Shown: in pieces, positions 1 through 6,467 of the stretch
Numbering within the stretch: the first letter of the stretch is position 1
Layout: each line of letters begins with the position of its first letter
Assembly: GCA_026990725.1 (NCBI GenBank)
Contig: JALXCX010000331.1
Location: 1 to 15,262, forward strand
Origin: Desulfobulbaceae bacterium
GTDB taxonomy: Bacteria > Desulfobacterota > Desulfobulbia > Desulfobulbales > Desulfobulbaceae
Direction: 5' to 3'
Length of the DNA stretch: 15,262 nucleotides
Made by a program: the position numbers and the translations under genes
The notes under the pieces: model-generated
Told to the model about the DNA's origin: nothing
Seen by the model: the letters and a program-made list of their open reading frames with translations, nothing else
Databases searched by the model: none

Positions 1-1
1 T

Positions 2-448
2 TTCAGGGCAACTGCTTTTCCTCTGATCAAAGATCTTGTGGTTGACAGGTCTGCCTTTGACCGCATTATTCAGGCTGGCGGTTTTGTCTCTGTCAACGCC
101 GGATCAGCTCAGGATGCCAACAACCTGTCCGTGGCCCAGCATCTTGCCGAACAATCCATGGATGCTGCGGCCTGTATCGGGTGCGGTGCCTGTGTGGCAG
201 CCTGTCCCAATGCGGCAGCCATGCTCTTTGTCTCTGCAAAAATCTCCCAGCTCGCCCTGCTCCCCCAGGGACAGCCCGAACGTAAAAGACGGGCCCAGGC
301 CATGGTTACAGCCATGGATCAGGAAGGATTTGGCAACTGTGGCAATGAACGGGAATGTGAAAATGTCTGTCCAAAATCAATTTCCATCAGAAATATTGCC
401 CGGTTAAACAGAGAATACCTAAGGGCCACCCTGGCTGCAGACGAATAA
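2..448 (+). CDS. sdhB: Succinate dehydrogenase/fumarate reductase iron-sulfur subunit, 3' end only
   Basis: The reading frame is open from the window edge to a TAA stop, so only the C-terminal 148 residues are present; the usual length is about 240-250. Two cysteine clusters are visible: CIGCGACVAACP, the [4Fe-4S] site, and CGNERECENVCP, which fits the [3Fe-4S] site. The N-terminal [2Fe-2S] ferredoxin-like domain lies outside the window. The stretch DLVVDRSAFDRIIQAGG before the first cluster is typical of the B subunit found in Bacteroidetes and deltaproteobacteria. By family knowledge the protein carries electrons between the flavoprotein and the membrane anchor of complex II. Sequence cannot decide whether it works as a dehydrogenase or a reductase. 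GTG and TTG codons near position 38 are internal and not the true start. Flavoprotein and cytochrome b genes are expected upstream. Confidence 0.93.
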   Translation, partial: FRATAFPLIKDLVVDRSAFDRIIQAGGFVSVNAGSAQDANNLSVAQHLAEQSMDAAACIGCGACVAACPNAAAMLFVSAKISQLALLPQGQPERKRRAQAMVTAMDQEGFGNCGNERECENVCPKSISIRNIARLNREYLRATLAADE

Positions 449-456
449 TTTTCCAC

Positions 457-517
457 ATTAGGACCATTCGGCAGTTTTTTTCATTGTTCTCTTTTTCCGT
501 TGCCGGATGGTCCTAAT
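457..517. repeat. 17-bp inverted repeat between convergent genes
   Basis: The arms at 457-473 (ATTAGGACCATTCGGCA) and 501-517 match over 16 of 17 bases and are separated by a 27-nt, T-rich loop. The repeat sits just after the sdhB stop and before the 3' end of the convergent DUF389 gene, where a bidirectional terminator or 3'-end stabilising hairpin would be expected. No T-tract follows the stem on either strand, so it is not a canonical Rho-independent terminator. A run of eight C residues lies at 533-540. Confidence 0.6.
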
Positions 518-545
518 GATCAGCATAATGTTCCCCCCCCGCTTA

Positions 546-1556
546 TCAAAGTGTTAGTCCCCCGCCGCCATAAACAAGCAGAAAAAGAACAAAAAGGAGA
601 AACAGCCAGATAAACAATGCCCGTTGCTGGGCTTTGCCCGCCTTTGATTTTTTCCACCAAGTCGCAGGTCGAACTCCCTGGAGGCTGAAAGTGACAATAC
701 CTGCCAAATTAACGCAAATTACATTGGCACAGGCAAGTTCTAAAGCCTTGAAAGCCACTATTGGCAGATGACTGCCAAACAATAGTCCTGCGGTAACAAG
801 AGGCGGCATGAGAGCCACCGCAACCATTACTCCGATCAGAGAAAGCTGGCCACCACTTGTAAAGGCCAGTACACCAGCTGCTCCAGAAGCCAGAGCCAGA
901 ACAATATCACTGAGAGCAAACTGTGTTCTGGCCTTTATTGCGGATATTCCCGGATCAACAGTATAGATAAAACCGATAATCGCACCAATTGCCAGAGCAA
1001 GCACAAGACCGGCTGCAGCGGCACGTAACGCCTTGAAGGCCAGTTCTTTATCACCAAGTGTACTGGCAAGTGCAAGGGCCACATTGGGCCTGAGCAAAGG
1101 GGCCAGGACCATGGCCCCAATTATAATGGCCATGTCATTTCGAATAAGCCCAATAGAGGCGATGATTGCCGAAAGAATAACCATAGTCAGATAAGTTGAA
1201 GACACCTCGACATTTGCCGAAACATCATCATAAAGTTCCTGACGGCTTATTCTTTTTACTTTTCCACTGTTCTTTTCAGGTTCACTATCTTGGGGGGCTT
1301 CGTCCGGAGCAACTCGGGGGATGGAGGCCTCGACAATGAAGAGCATCGCATTTGAATCCGGTAGTTTTTCCAGATACGGCTCCAAAATATCAAGAACCGG
1401 TTCAACATCGACAGAGGAAAGAAGAATTCGTACCCGTGCCTGGTTCACTCCAACAGCATCCCGCCAGTAACCGGCAAGGTGCTGGTCGTGAAGCAACTCA
1501 GAAATGTCATCTCCTTTACCTTCCGGCAGAACAATTTCTACAAGTCGCTGTTCCAT
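546..1556 (-). CDS. DUF389-family integral membrane protein
   Basis: This 336-residue protein has a soluble N-terminal region (about 1-115), then hydrophobic segments from about 120 to the C-terminus at roughly 120-138, 143-165, 178-202, 215-235, 238-260, 270-290 and 310-332. The segments IGAMVLAPLLRPNVALA (about 147-163) and ALMPPLVTAGLLFGS are the hallmark loops of the DUF389/TIGR00341 family. No transport activity or substrate is firmly established for that family, so none is assigned. The soluble domain begins EQRLVEIVLPEG and looks like the small regulatory-type domain seen in longer members. The ATG at 1556 is preceded by GAGGAA, about 12 nt upstream. The gene is divergent from the ZIP transporter gene across a 215-bp gap and convergent with sdhB. 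Confidence 0.88.
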   Translation of the reverse strand: MEQRLVEIVLPEGKGDDISELLHDQHLAGYWRDAVGVNQARVRILLSSVDVEPVLDILEPYLEKLPDSNAMLFIVEASIPRVAPDEAPQDSEPEKNSGKVKRISRQELYDDVSANVEVSSTYLTMVILSAIIASIGLIRNDMAIIIGAMVLAPLLRPNVALALASTLGDKELAFKALRAAAAGLVLALAIGAIIGFIYTVDPGISAIKARTQFALSDIVLALASGAAGVLAFTSGGQLSLIGVMVAVALMPPLVTAGLLFGSHLPIVAFKALELACANVICVNLAGIVTFSLQGVRPATWWKKSKAGKAQQRALFIWLFLLFVLFLLVYGGGGLTL

Positions 1557-1649
1557 AAATAGCCATTTTCCTCACTGAGTAAATCAACAACAAAAGGAAG
1601 CAACACCATAATCGGCCCTGCCGCAAACTGACCGGACATCAAAAGATGT

Positions 1650-1677
1650 GTTATACCTACAAATCAAAAATAAACAA
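1650..1677 (-). promoter_or_regulatory. Candidate sigma70-type promoter for the DUF389 gene
   Basis: Read on the minus strand, TTGTTT (1672-1677) is separated by 16 nt from TATAAC (1650-1655). A small inverted repeat, ACATC-aaaa-GATGT (1636-1649), begins directly downstream of the -10 and could be an operator or a 5' hairpin. The predicted 5' leader is about 85 nt. This is pattern matching only. Confidence 0.35.
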
Positions 1678-1771
1678 AAATGATCTGGCCTGTTGATAAT
1701 TTTCATATTCTCTCCAAGAAAGTTAGTATATAATTTCATTATACCAGACAAACCTCTACCGGACACGCATC

Positions 1772-2584
1772 ATGACACAATGGCTTCAATCGTATTCTCC
1801 AGTTGAGCAGGCTCTTTTTGCAACACTGTTTACCTGGTTTGTCACTGCACTCGGAGCGGCACTGGTGTTCTTTTTTAAGACCATCAGCAGGAAATCTATG
1901 GATGCCATGCTTGGGTCTGCTGCCGGAGTAATGATAGCAGCCAGTTACTGGTCATTGCTTGCTCCAGCAATAGCAATGGTTGAAGAACGGGGAGGCATTG
2001 CCTGGCTCCCCCCCATGATTGGTTTTCTTTCCGGAGGAGCGTTTTTATGGAGCGTTGATAAAGTTTTACCTCATCTTCACCCGGGGTTTCCAGTTGAAGA
2101 GGCTGAAGGGATTAAAACCGGCTGGCAAAGAAGCATTCTTCTGGTGCTGGCGATAACGCTGCATAATATCCCGGAAGGGATGGCTGTGGGAGTCGCCTTT
2201 GGAGCGGCGGCCTCTGGTAGTTCTTCTGCAAATCTTGGCGCAGCTGTTGCCTTGGCTCTTGGCATTGGTCTGCAAAACTTCCCTGAAGGCGCGGCCGTTT
2301 CGATACCGCTTCGGCGGGAAGGTATGTCTCGTCTTAAAAGTTTCTGGTACGGCCAACTCTCCGGTTTTGTCGAACCAGTTGCCGGGATAATAGGCGCGTT
2401 TGCTGTAATAAAGATGCAACCGATTCTTCCCTATGCCTTGTCCTTTGCTGCCGGAGCAATGATCTATGTTGTCGCAGAAGAGCTGATCCCGGAATCCCAG
2501 GCTGAAAAGCATTCTGATGTGGCAACCATTGGCCTGATGCTCGGCTTTGCCCTGATGATGACTCTGGATGTTGCTCTGGGATAA
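1772..2584 (+). CDS. ZIP-family divalent metal transporter (GufA/ZupT-like)
   Basis: This 270-residue membrane protein has the two signature ZIP motifs in adjacent helices: HNIPEGMAVGVAFG (131-144) and NFPEGAAVSIPL (169-180). Their His, Asn and Glu residues form the metal site in the family. VVAEELIPE (233-241) is the conserved segment near the C-terminus, and HLHPGFPVEEAE (101-112) is a probable cytoplasmic metal-sensing or loop region. Members move Zn2+, Fe2+, Mn2+ or other divalent ions into the cytoplasm; sequence does not fix the metal. The length is normal for bacterial ZIPs. The ATG at 1772 is the first plausible start, although no good Shine-Dalgarno precedes it. A TATAAT sequence lies at 1729-1734, but no convincing -35 accompanies it. 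No metal regulator is encoded nearby. Confidence 0.92.
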   Translation: MTQWLQSYSPVEQALFATLFTWFVTALGAALVFFFKTISRKSMDAMLGSAAGVMIAASYWSLLAPAIAMVEERGGIAWLPPMIGFLSGGAFLWSVDKVLPHLHPGFPVEEAEGIKTGWQRSILLVLAITLHNIPEGMAVGVAFGAAASGSSSANLGAAVALALGIGLQNFPEGAAVSIPLRREGMSRLKSFWYGQLSGFVEPVAGIIGAFAVIKMQPILPYALSFAAGAMIYVVAEELIPESQAEKHSDVATIGLMLGFALMMTLDVALG

Positions 2585-2621
2585 AAAAGAGAAAAAACCC
2601 GGAAGACATGATCTTCCGGGT
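2582..2621 (-). terminator. Rho-independent terminator of the universal stress protein gene
   Basis: A perfect 10-bp stem, ACCCGGAAGA (2597-2606) with TCTTCCGGGT (2612-2621), encloses a 5-nt loop. On the minus strand it is followed by TTTTTTCTCTTTTTT, an ideal U-tract. The tract runs up to the TAA stop of the convergent ZIP gene. On the plus strand the stem is followed by A residues, so it should work mainly for minus-strand transcripts. Confidence 0.9.
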
Positions 2622-2634
2622 AAAAAAATATCGC

Positions 2635-3126
2635 CTAATCGTTTGGCACGATAAGAACTGGAATAGGACAATGCCTGGTTACCCGCCGGGCTGTTGAGCC
2701 CATGACATTGCTGCCAAACAGCGAATGGTTACTCTTTCCCATGACAATCAGATCGGCATTGTGTTTTTTGGCCATGCGGATGATCTCCTCGCTCGGTTGG
2801 CCAATGGTTACAAGAACTTCTTGTACCGGGAATTTTCCCAACTGACAATTCCCCTGTTCTTCCTGACAAAACTTTTTCAGCCGGTTCTTCATCTTGACGA
2901 CCACTTCTTTCATACCGGCTTCCTGCAAACGCTCAAGATCTCTATCTTGTAAATAGACATCAATCACGGCCCTGCTCGTTGTACTGAGCGGCTCCAATAC
3001 ATGCAGCATAAGAAGGTCTGCGCCATCAAACTGTGCCTGACGCAGGGCGTGCCGAAACACAGGCCGGGTGTGTTTTCCCAGATCTGTAACATAGAGGATG
3101 GTATTGATTTGGGGCAAGTTGCTCAT
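2635..3126 (-). CDS. Universal stress protein (UspA family)
   Basis: This is a single-domain, 163-residue UspA protein. The N-terminal strand NTILYVTDLGKHTRPVFRHA (8-27) and the C-terminal strands DLIVMGKS and IPVLIVP (155-161) frame the Rossmann-like fold. The nucleotide-binding motif of ATP-binding members, G-x2-G-x9-G-S/T, appears as G130-K-S-N133-x9-G143-S144, so the second Gly is Asn. A charged insert (about 55-95) lies between the halves, as in other bacterial single-domain Usps. The ATG at 3126 is preceded by GGAG at good distance. The gene lies 92 bp downstream of dctM on the same strand, so it is either the last gene of the TRAP operon or has its own promoter. In Halomonas elongata the Usp TeaD, encoded next to TRAP genes teaABC, modulates that transporter; a similar role here is inference. 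Confidence 0.93.
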   Translation of the reverse strand: MSNLPQINTILYVTDLGKHTRPVFRHALRQAQFDGADLLMLHVLEPLSTTSRAVIDVYLQDRDLERLQEAGMKEVVVKMKNRLKKFCQEEQGNCQLGKFPVQEVLVTIGQPSEEIIRMAKKHNADLIVMGKSNHSLFGSNVMGSTARRVTRHCPIPVLIVPND

Positions 3127-3218
3127 TTTTGTCTCCAGATTATATTTGTCCTGATTCGCAGGCAGACAAAAGGACTATATAATCTTCTGTCCGCCGCAAA
3201 GCCTGCCTGTTATACAAA

Positions 3219-4616
3219 CTAATAGCCGTGCAATTTATCGAGAAATTCCGGCAGAAACAAAGAGACCTGGGGAACGTAGGTGATAATAATCAAAAACAGC
3301 AGTAAAAGCATGAGCCAGGGAAGCGCAGCCTTGATGACCCAGCCAATGCTGTGCCCTGTTATACCTGCTGTTACAAACAGATTAAGACCAACCGGCGGTG
3401 TTAACATCCCGATTTCCATGTTCACGACCATGATGATACCAAGATGAATCGGATCGATGCCCAGTTTCATGGCAATTGGAAAAAGAATCGGTGCCATGAT
3501 CAGTAAGATTGCTGAAGGTTCCATAAAGTTACCAGCAGCAAGCAGCAGAAGATTGACCACAACCAGAAAGCCCCAGGGAGGAAGTCCCCAGCCGACAATC
3601 AACTCGGCCAGATGATGAGGAATGCGTTCTGTGGTCAGTACATGGGCAAAGAGCATGGCATTGGCGATAATAAAGAGCAGCATGATGCTTACTTTTGAGG
3701 CATCAAGTACTACCTTATTTACATCCTTGTCTGTAACGCATTTGGGAACGGCAACAAGTACCTGACCAATGTTTCGTATGGCAGCAGCACCGTTACTTTC
3801 TCCCTCTTTTTTCCAGGGCACATGTTTCATCGGTCCAATATCGCGATAACCGAACACAGCCACGGCAAAGGCATAAACCGCAGAAACAGCAGCAGCCTCC
3901 GTGGGGCTTGCAATGCCCCCGTAGATAGAACCAAGAACAATAAATATAAGCATCAAACCGCCAAATGCCGCAGCACCTGATGACGTAATTTCACTAAATC
4001 CTGCCCATGGCTGGGCCGGGATGTTTTTCACCCTGGCCGTAATATAAATAGCCACCATCAACAAAAAGCCCATGAGGAGTCCGGGAATAAAACCGGCCAT
4101 AAACATGCGGGCAGCCGAAACTTCGGTTGCCGCTGCATAGACAAGCATAACAATGGAGGGTGGTATCAAGATACCCAGCGTTCCGGCATTGGTAATAACA
4201 CCTGCGGCAAAACTCTCCGGGTACCCGGCCTTGACCATACCAACGATGACGATACTGCCAATGGCAGCAACTGTTGCAGGAGAAGAACCTGAAACAGCTG
4301 CGAAAATCATACAGGCCATGACAGAAGCCATGGCAATACCACCCCGGATATGCCCGACCAGGCTCAGGGCAAAACGAATAATACGTTTAGCCACACCACC
4401 TGTGGACAAAAAGGCTGAGGAGAGAATAAAAAACGGGATGGCCAGCAGCGTGTAATGCTCTGATAATGATTCAAAGAGTTTTAAGGCAATAGAGGCCAGA
4501 GAATCATTTGAGAAGAAAAGAATTGTAGAAATGCTCGACAGGCCAAGGGCCAGGGCAATGGGCATACCAAGCAACATACAGACAAAAAGCAGTGTAAAAA
4601 GAGCGGCAGTTGTCAT
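3219..4616 (-). CDS. dctM: TRAP dicarboxylate transporter, large permease subunit DctM
   Basis: This 465-residue, highly hydrophobic protein is the ion-coupled permease of a tripartite ATP-independent periplasmic transporter. Family signatures include LLAIPFFILSSAFLSTGG (about 57-74), SGSSPATVAAIGSI (about 109-122), LGILIPPSIVMLVYAAATEVS and, near the C-terminus, NMEIGMLTPPVGLNLFV. Typical DctM proteins are about 425-435 residues. This one is longer because of a polar stretch of roughly 35-50 residues around 255-300 (including WKKEGESNGAAAIRNIGQ) between two membrane segments. The ATG overlaps the dctQ stop as ATGA and is preceded by GGAGGG inside dctQ, so the two are translationally coupled. 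The complex drives uptake with the Na+ or H+ gradient. Confidence 0.96.
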   Translation of the reverse strand: MTTAALFTLLFVCMLLGMPIALALGLSSISTILFFSNDSLASIALKLFESLSEHYTLLAIPFFILSSAFLSTGGVAKRIIRFALSLVGHIRGGIAMASVMACMIFAAVSGSSPATVAAIGSIVIVGMVKAGYPESFAAGVITNAGTLGILIPPSIVMLVYAAATEVSAARMFMAGFIPGLLMGFLLMVAIYITARVKNIPAQPWAGFSEITSSGAAAFGGLMLIFIVLGSIYGGIASPTEAAAVSAVYAFAVAVFGYRDIGPMKHVPWKKEGESNGAAAIRNIGQVLVAVPKCVTDKDVNKVVLDASKVSIMLLFIIANAMLFAHVLTTERIPHHLAELIVGWGLPPWGFLVVVNLLLLAAGNFMEPSAILLIMAPILFPIAMKLGIDPIHLGIIMVVNMEIGMLTPPVGLNLFVTAGITGHSIGWVIKAALPWLMLLLLFLIIITYVPQVSLFLPEFLDKLHGY

Positions 4617-5158
4617 AATTCAAGGCCCTCCTTTTTCAGCTCTTCAACAATTTCCATACTGTCCTTTGCCTCATCGGCATGACGAAAACCATCGATTTTT
4701 CCTGTGATGACATCATACAAAAGGAACATAATGCGCAGTGTCAAAAAGGTGAACCCGACAATGAGCATGCCATGGGCCAGCCAGGCAGGTATGGGCAGAT
4801 CTTCAAGCTCAATACCAATCTTCTTCACCTTGGCAAGGTAAATCCAACTGCCGTAGAGTACCAAACCGCAGTAAGCCAGGCCAAGGAGACAGCCTATGGC
4901 TGTAAGAAGACGTCTGGCATTGCGGGGGAAAAGTTTCACAAAGGCATCAACACCAATATGCGATCCGGCCTTAATTCCGTACGAGGCACCAAAAAGCACA
5001 AACCAGGCAGACATGTGCAGGGTCAACTCCTGCGTCCACATAAATCCGGTATTAAAACCAAAACGCATAATGACATCAACAAAGACAAGCAACGTTGTCA
5101 TCACCAGTAGAAGGCAAATAACAGCCTCTTCGGTACGGTTAAGGATACGTAACAGCAT
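4613..5158 (-). CDS. dctQ: TRAP dicarboxylate transporter, small permease subunit DctQ
   Basis: This 181-residue membrane protein has four predicted helices. Early on it has the DctQ pattern RTEEAVICLLLVMTTLLVFVDVIMRF, followed by TQELTLHMSAWFVLFGASYG and a loop with GSHIGVDAF. These are standard for the small TRAP subunit that forms the membrane complex with DctM. The final, charged tail (about 155-181, rich in Glu, Lys and Asp) is cytoplasmic. The ATG at 5158 is preceded by GAGGA at about 7 nt. It overlaps dctM by 4 bp downstream, and a 159-bp spacer with two hairpins separates it from dctP upstream. Confidence 0.95.
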   Translation of the reverse strand: MLLRILNRTEEAVICLLLVMTTLLVFVDVIMRFGFNTGFMWTQELTLHMSAWFVLFGASYGIKAGSHIGVDAFVKLFPRNARRLLTAIGCLLGLAYCGLVLYGSWIYLAKVKKIGIELEDLPIPAWLAHGMLIVGFTFLTLRIMFLLYDVITGKIDGFRHADEAKDSMEIVEELKKEGLEL

Positions 5159-5184
5159 AAAATGTCCTCATCTAATAAACAGCC

Positions 5185-5200
5185 CCACCCAGGTGGGTGG
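5185..5200 (-). other. Hairpin just upstream of dctQ
   Basis: CCACCC (5185-5190) and GGGTGG (5195-5200) form a perfect 6-bp GC-rich stem with a 4-nt loop. It lies 26 nt upstream of the dctQ start, before its ribosome-binding site. It could protect the 5' end of a processed dctQM message. No T-tract follows it. Confidence 0.5.
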
Positions 5201-5253
5201 AGTATCAAAAGTTGTTCACCCTGGTAACGGGTACAAAAGCAAAGAGAGACAAT

Positions 5254-5287
5254 AAAAAAGGGGCCGGCCCTGTGAAGGATCAGCCCC
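5254..5287 (-). terminator. Intercistronic terminator/attenuator between dctP and dctQ
   Basis: On the minus strand GGGGCTG (complement of 5281-5287) can pair with CGGCCCC (complement of 5260-5266), a 7-bp stem with one G-U pair. The loop contains the end of a self-complementary GGGCCGGCCC. Six T residues follow directly (5254-5259). It lies 31 bp after the dctP stop. Partial termination here would give more binding protein than permease, a common arrangement in TRAP and ABC operons. Confidence 0.7.
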
Positions 5288-5317
5288 GATTATCAGTTCC
5301 CGGTAATGATGCGTCTT

Positions 5318-6310
5318 TTATTTGTTGGAACCATAAGCGGCATCAATCATATCTTTGCCGACCTGCGCCTCAAACTCTTTCCAGACAGGCTTCATAACCT
5401 CAACCCATTGAGCACGCTGCTCCGGAGTAAGGGTGATGATTTCAGAACGTTTTGAATCAATGATTTTCTGTTTATCATCAAGTGATTTTTCAAGGGCTAC
5501 TTTATTACCAAAAGCAATCGCCTCTTCCATGGCCTTTTTCACTTCAGCGCGAACGTCCTCAGGCAAACCCTGCCAGAACTCAGCCGAAGTTACGACCATA
5601 TAATCAAGAAGGCCATGATTTGATTCTGTAATGTAGGGCTGAACTTCAAAAAATTTCTTAGAGTAAATATTTGACCAGGTATTCTCCTGACCATCAATGG
5701 CCTTGGTCTGGAGCAGGGTAAAAACTTCTGAAAAGGGTTTTTTCAGCGGGGTAGCTTTTACTGCTTTGAACTGGGCTGCAAGGACATCTGAAGACATGAT
5801 ACGAAATTTGAGTCCCTTGGCGTCGGCAGGCACCCTGAGAGGTTTGCTGGAAGAGAGCTGTTTCAAACCATTGTGCAGGTAGCCAAGACCAATCAGACCT
5901 TTTTTGCTGATGGAGTTAAGCAACCCCTTACCCGCGTCACTTTGCTGAAAACGATCAACACTGGCAATATCTTTAAACAGAAACGGAAGATCAAAAAGCT
6001 GCAGCTTTTTTGTGTAGCGGCTGAATTTGGACAGGGCAGGAGCAGCCATCTGCACATCACCAAGCAGCATGGCTTCCAGAACCTTGTTATCTCCAAAAAG
6101 CTGGGAATTCGGGTACACCTCTACTTCTACCTTCCCCTTAAGACGCTCGTTAACGAGGTCACGAAACTTATTGGCCATCTGACCTTTTGGGGTGTTTTCG
6201 GCAACAACATGGGAAAATTTAATGATAACCGGCTTTGAAAAGGCCGGCGCCGCCATCAATGCAGCAGACAGAGCTACAGCTGCAAACGAGAGACACACTT
6301 TACGAAACAT
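5318..6310 (-). CDS. dctP: TRAP dicarboxylate transporter, periplasmic binding protein DctP
   Basis: This is a 330-residue extracytoplasmic solute receptor. Residues 1-25 are a Sec signal peptide (basic MFRK, a hydrophobic Ala-rich core, likely cleavage after AFS). The mature part starts with the DctP strand VIIKFSHVVAENTPKG. It then has YPNSQLFGDNKVLEAMLLGDVQM and the ligand-binding region GLKFRIMSS, whose Arg170 aligns with the arginine that binds the substrate carboxylate in DctP proteins. AIDGQENTWSNIYSKKF (205-220 region) supplies further pocket residues. The pattern fits the C4-dicarboxylate (malate, fumarate, succinate) group, which matches the malic enzyme gene upstream. A strong GGAGGA lies 3 nt from the ATG. 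The gene is followed by a terminator-like hairpin, then dctQM. Confidence 0.96.
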   Translation of the reverse strand: MFRKVCLSFAAVALSAALMAAPAFSKPVIIKFSHVVAENTPKGQMANKFRDLVNERLKGKVEVEVYPNSQLFGDNKVLEAMLLGDVQMAAPALSKFSRYTKKLQLFDLPFLFKDIASVDRFQQSDAGKGLLNSISKKGLIGLGYLHNGLKQLSSSKPLRVPADAKGLKFRIMSSDVLAAQFKAVKATPLKKPFSEVFTLLQTKAIDGQENTWSNIYSKKFFEVQPYITESNHGLLDYMVVTSAEFWQGLPEDVRAEVKKAMEEAIAFGNKVALEKSLDDKQKIIDSKRSEIITLTPEQRAQWVEVMKPVWKEFEAQVGKDMIDAAYGSNK

Positions 6311-6333
6311 ACTTCCTCCATTTCATTTAATAA

Positions 6334-6364
6334 TTACCCGTTAGCGGCACACTGTACCGGGTAA
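6334..6364. promoter_or_regulatory. Inverted repeat in the dctP leader
   Basis: TTACCCG (6334-6340) and CGGGTAA (6358-6364) are perfect inverted copies with a 17-nt spacer. They lie 24-54 bp upstream of the dctP start, in the 157-bp gap after the malic enzyme gene. This could be an operator with half-sites about two helical turns apart, or an mRNA hairpin. Upstream of it, on the minus strand, TGGTTT and TATATA (6387-6392) with 17-nt spacing are a weak sigma70-like pair. No sigma54 GG-N10-GC element was seen. Confidence 0.35.
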
Positions 6365-6467
6365 CGGAAAACAGCGAGCAATGCTTTATATAACAAGTTA
6401 GAAGTAAAAAAACCAGTTCTGAACAACTTTATCGACCTATTTATCACTCTTCCCCGGCAAAAAATAA

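Noticed and set aside
533..540. Run of eight C residues as a phase-variation tract
   Set aside because: It lies between convergent 3' ends and would not change any reading frame or promoter.
2066..2671. Minus-strand 201-codon frame opposite the ZIP transporter
   Set aside because: It lies antisense to a clear ZIP gene and runs across its terminator; no family features are visible.
3158..3210. Inverted repeats (GCAGGC/GCCTGC) between dctM and the stress protein gene
   Set aside because: Several imperfect pairings are possible but none has a T-tract or clear operator geometry, so no feature is called.
6400..6435. Terminator after malic enzyme
   Set aside because: Only a 4-bp stem (AGTT/AACT) precedes the T-run, which is too weak to claim; the T-run may simply be part of the dctP promoter.
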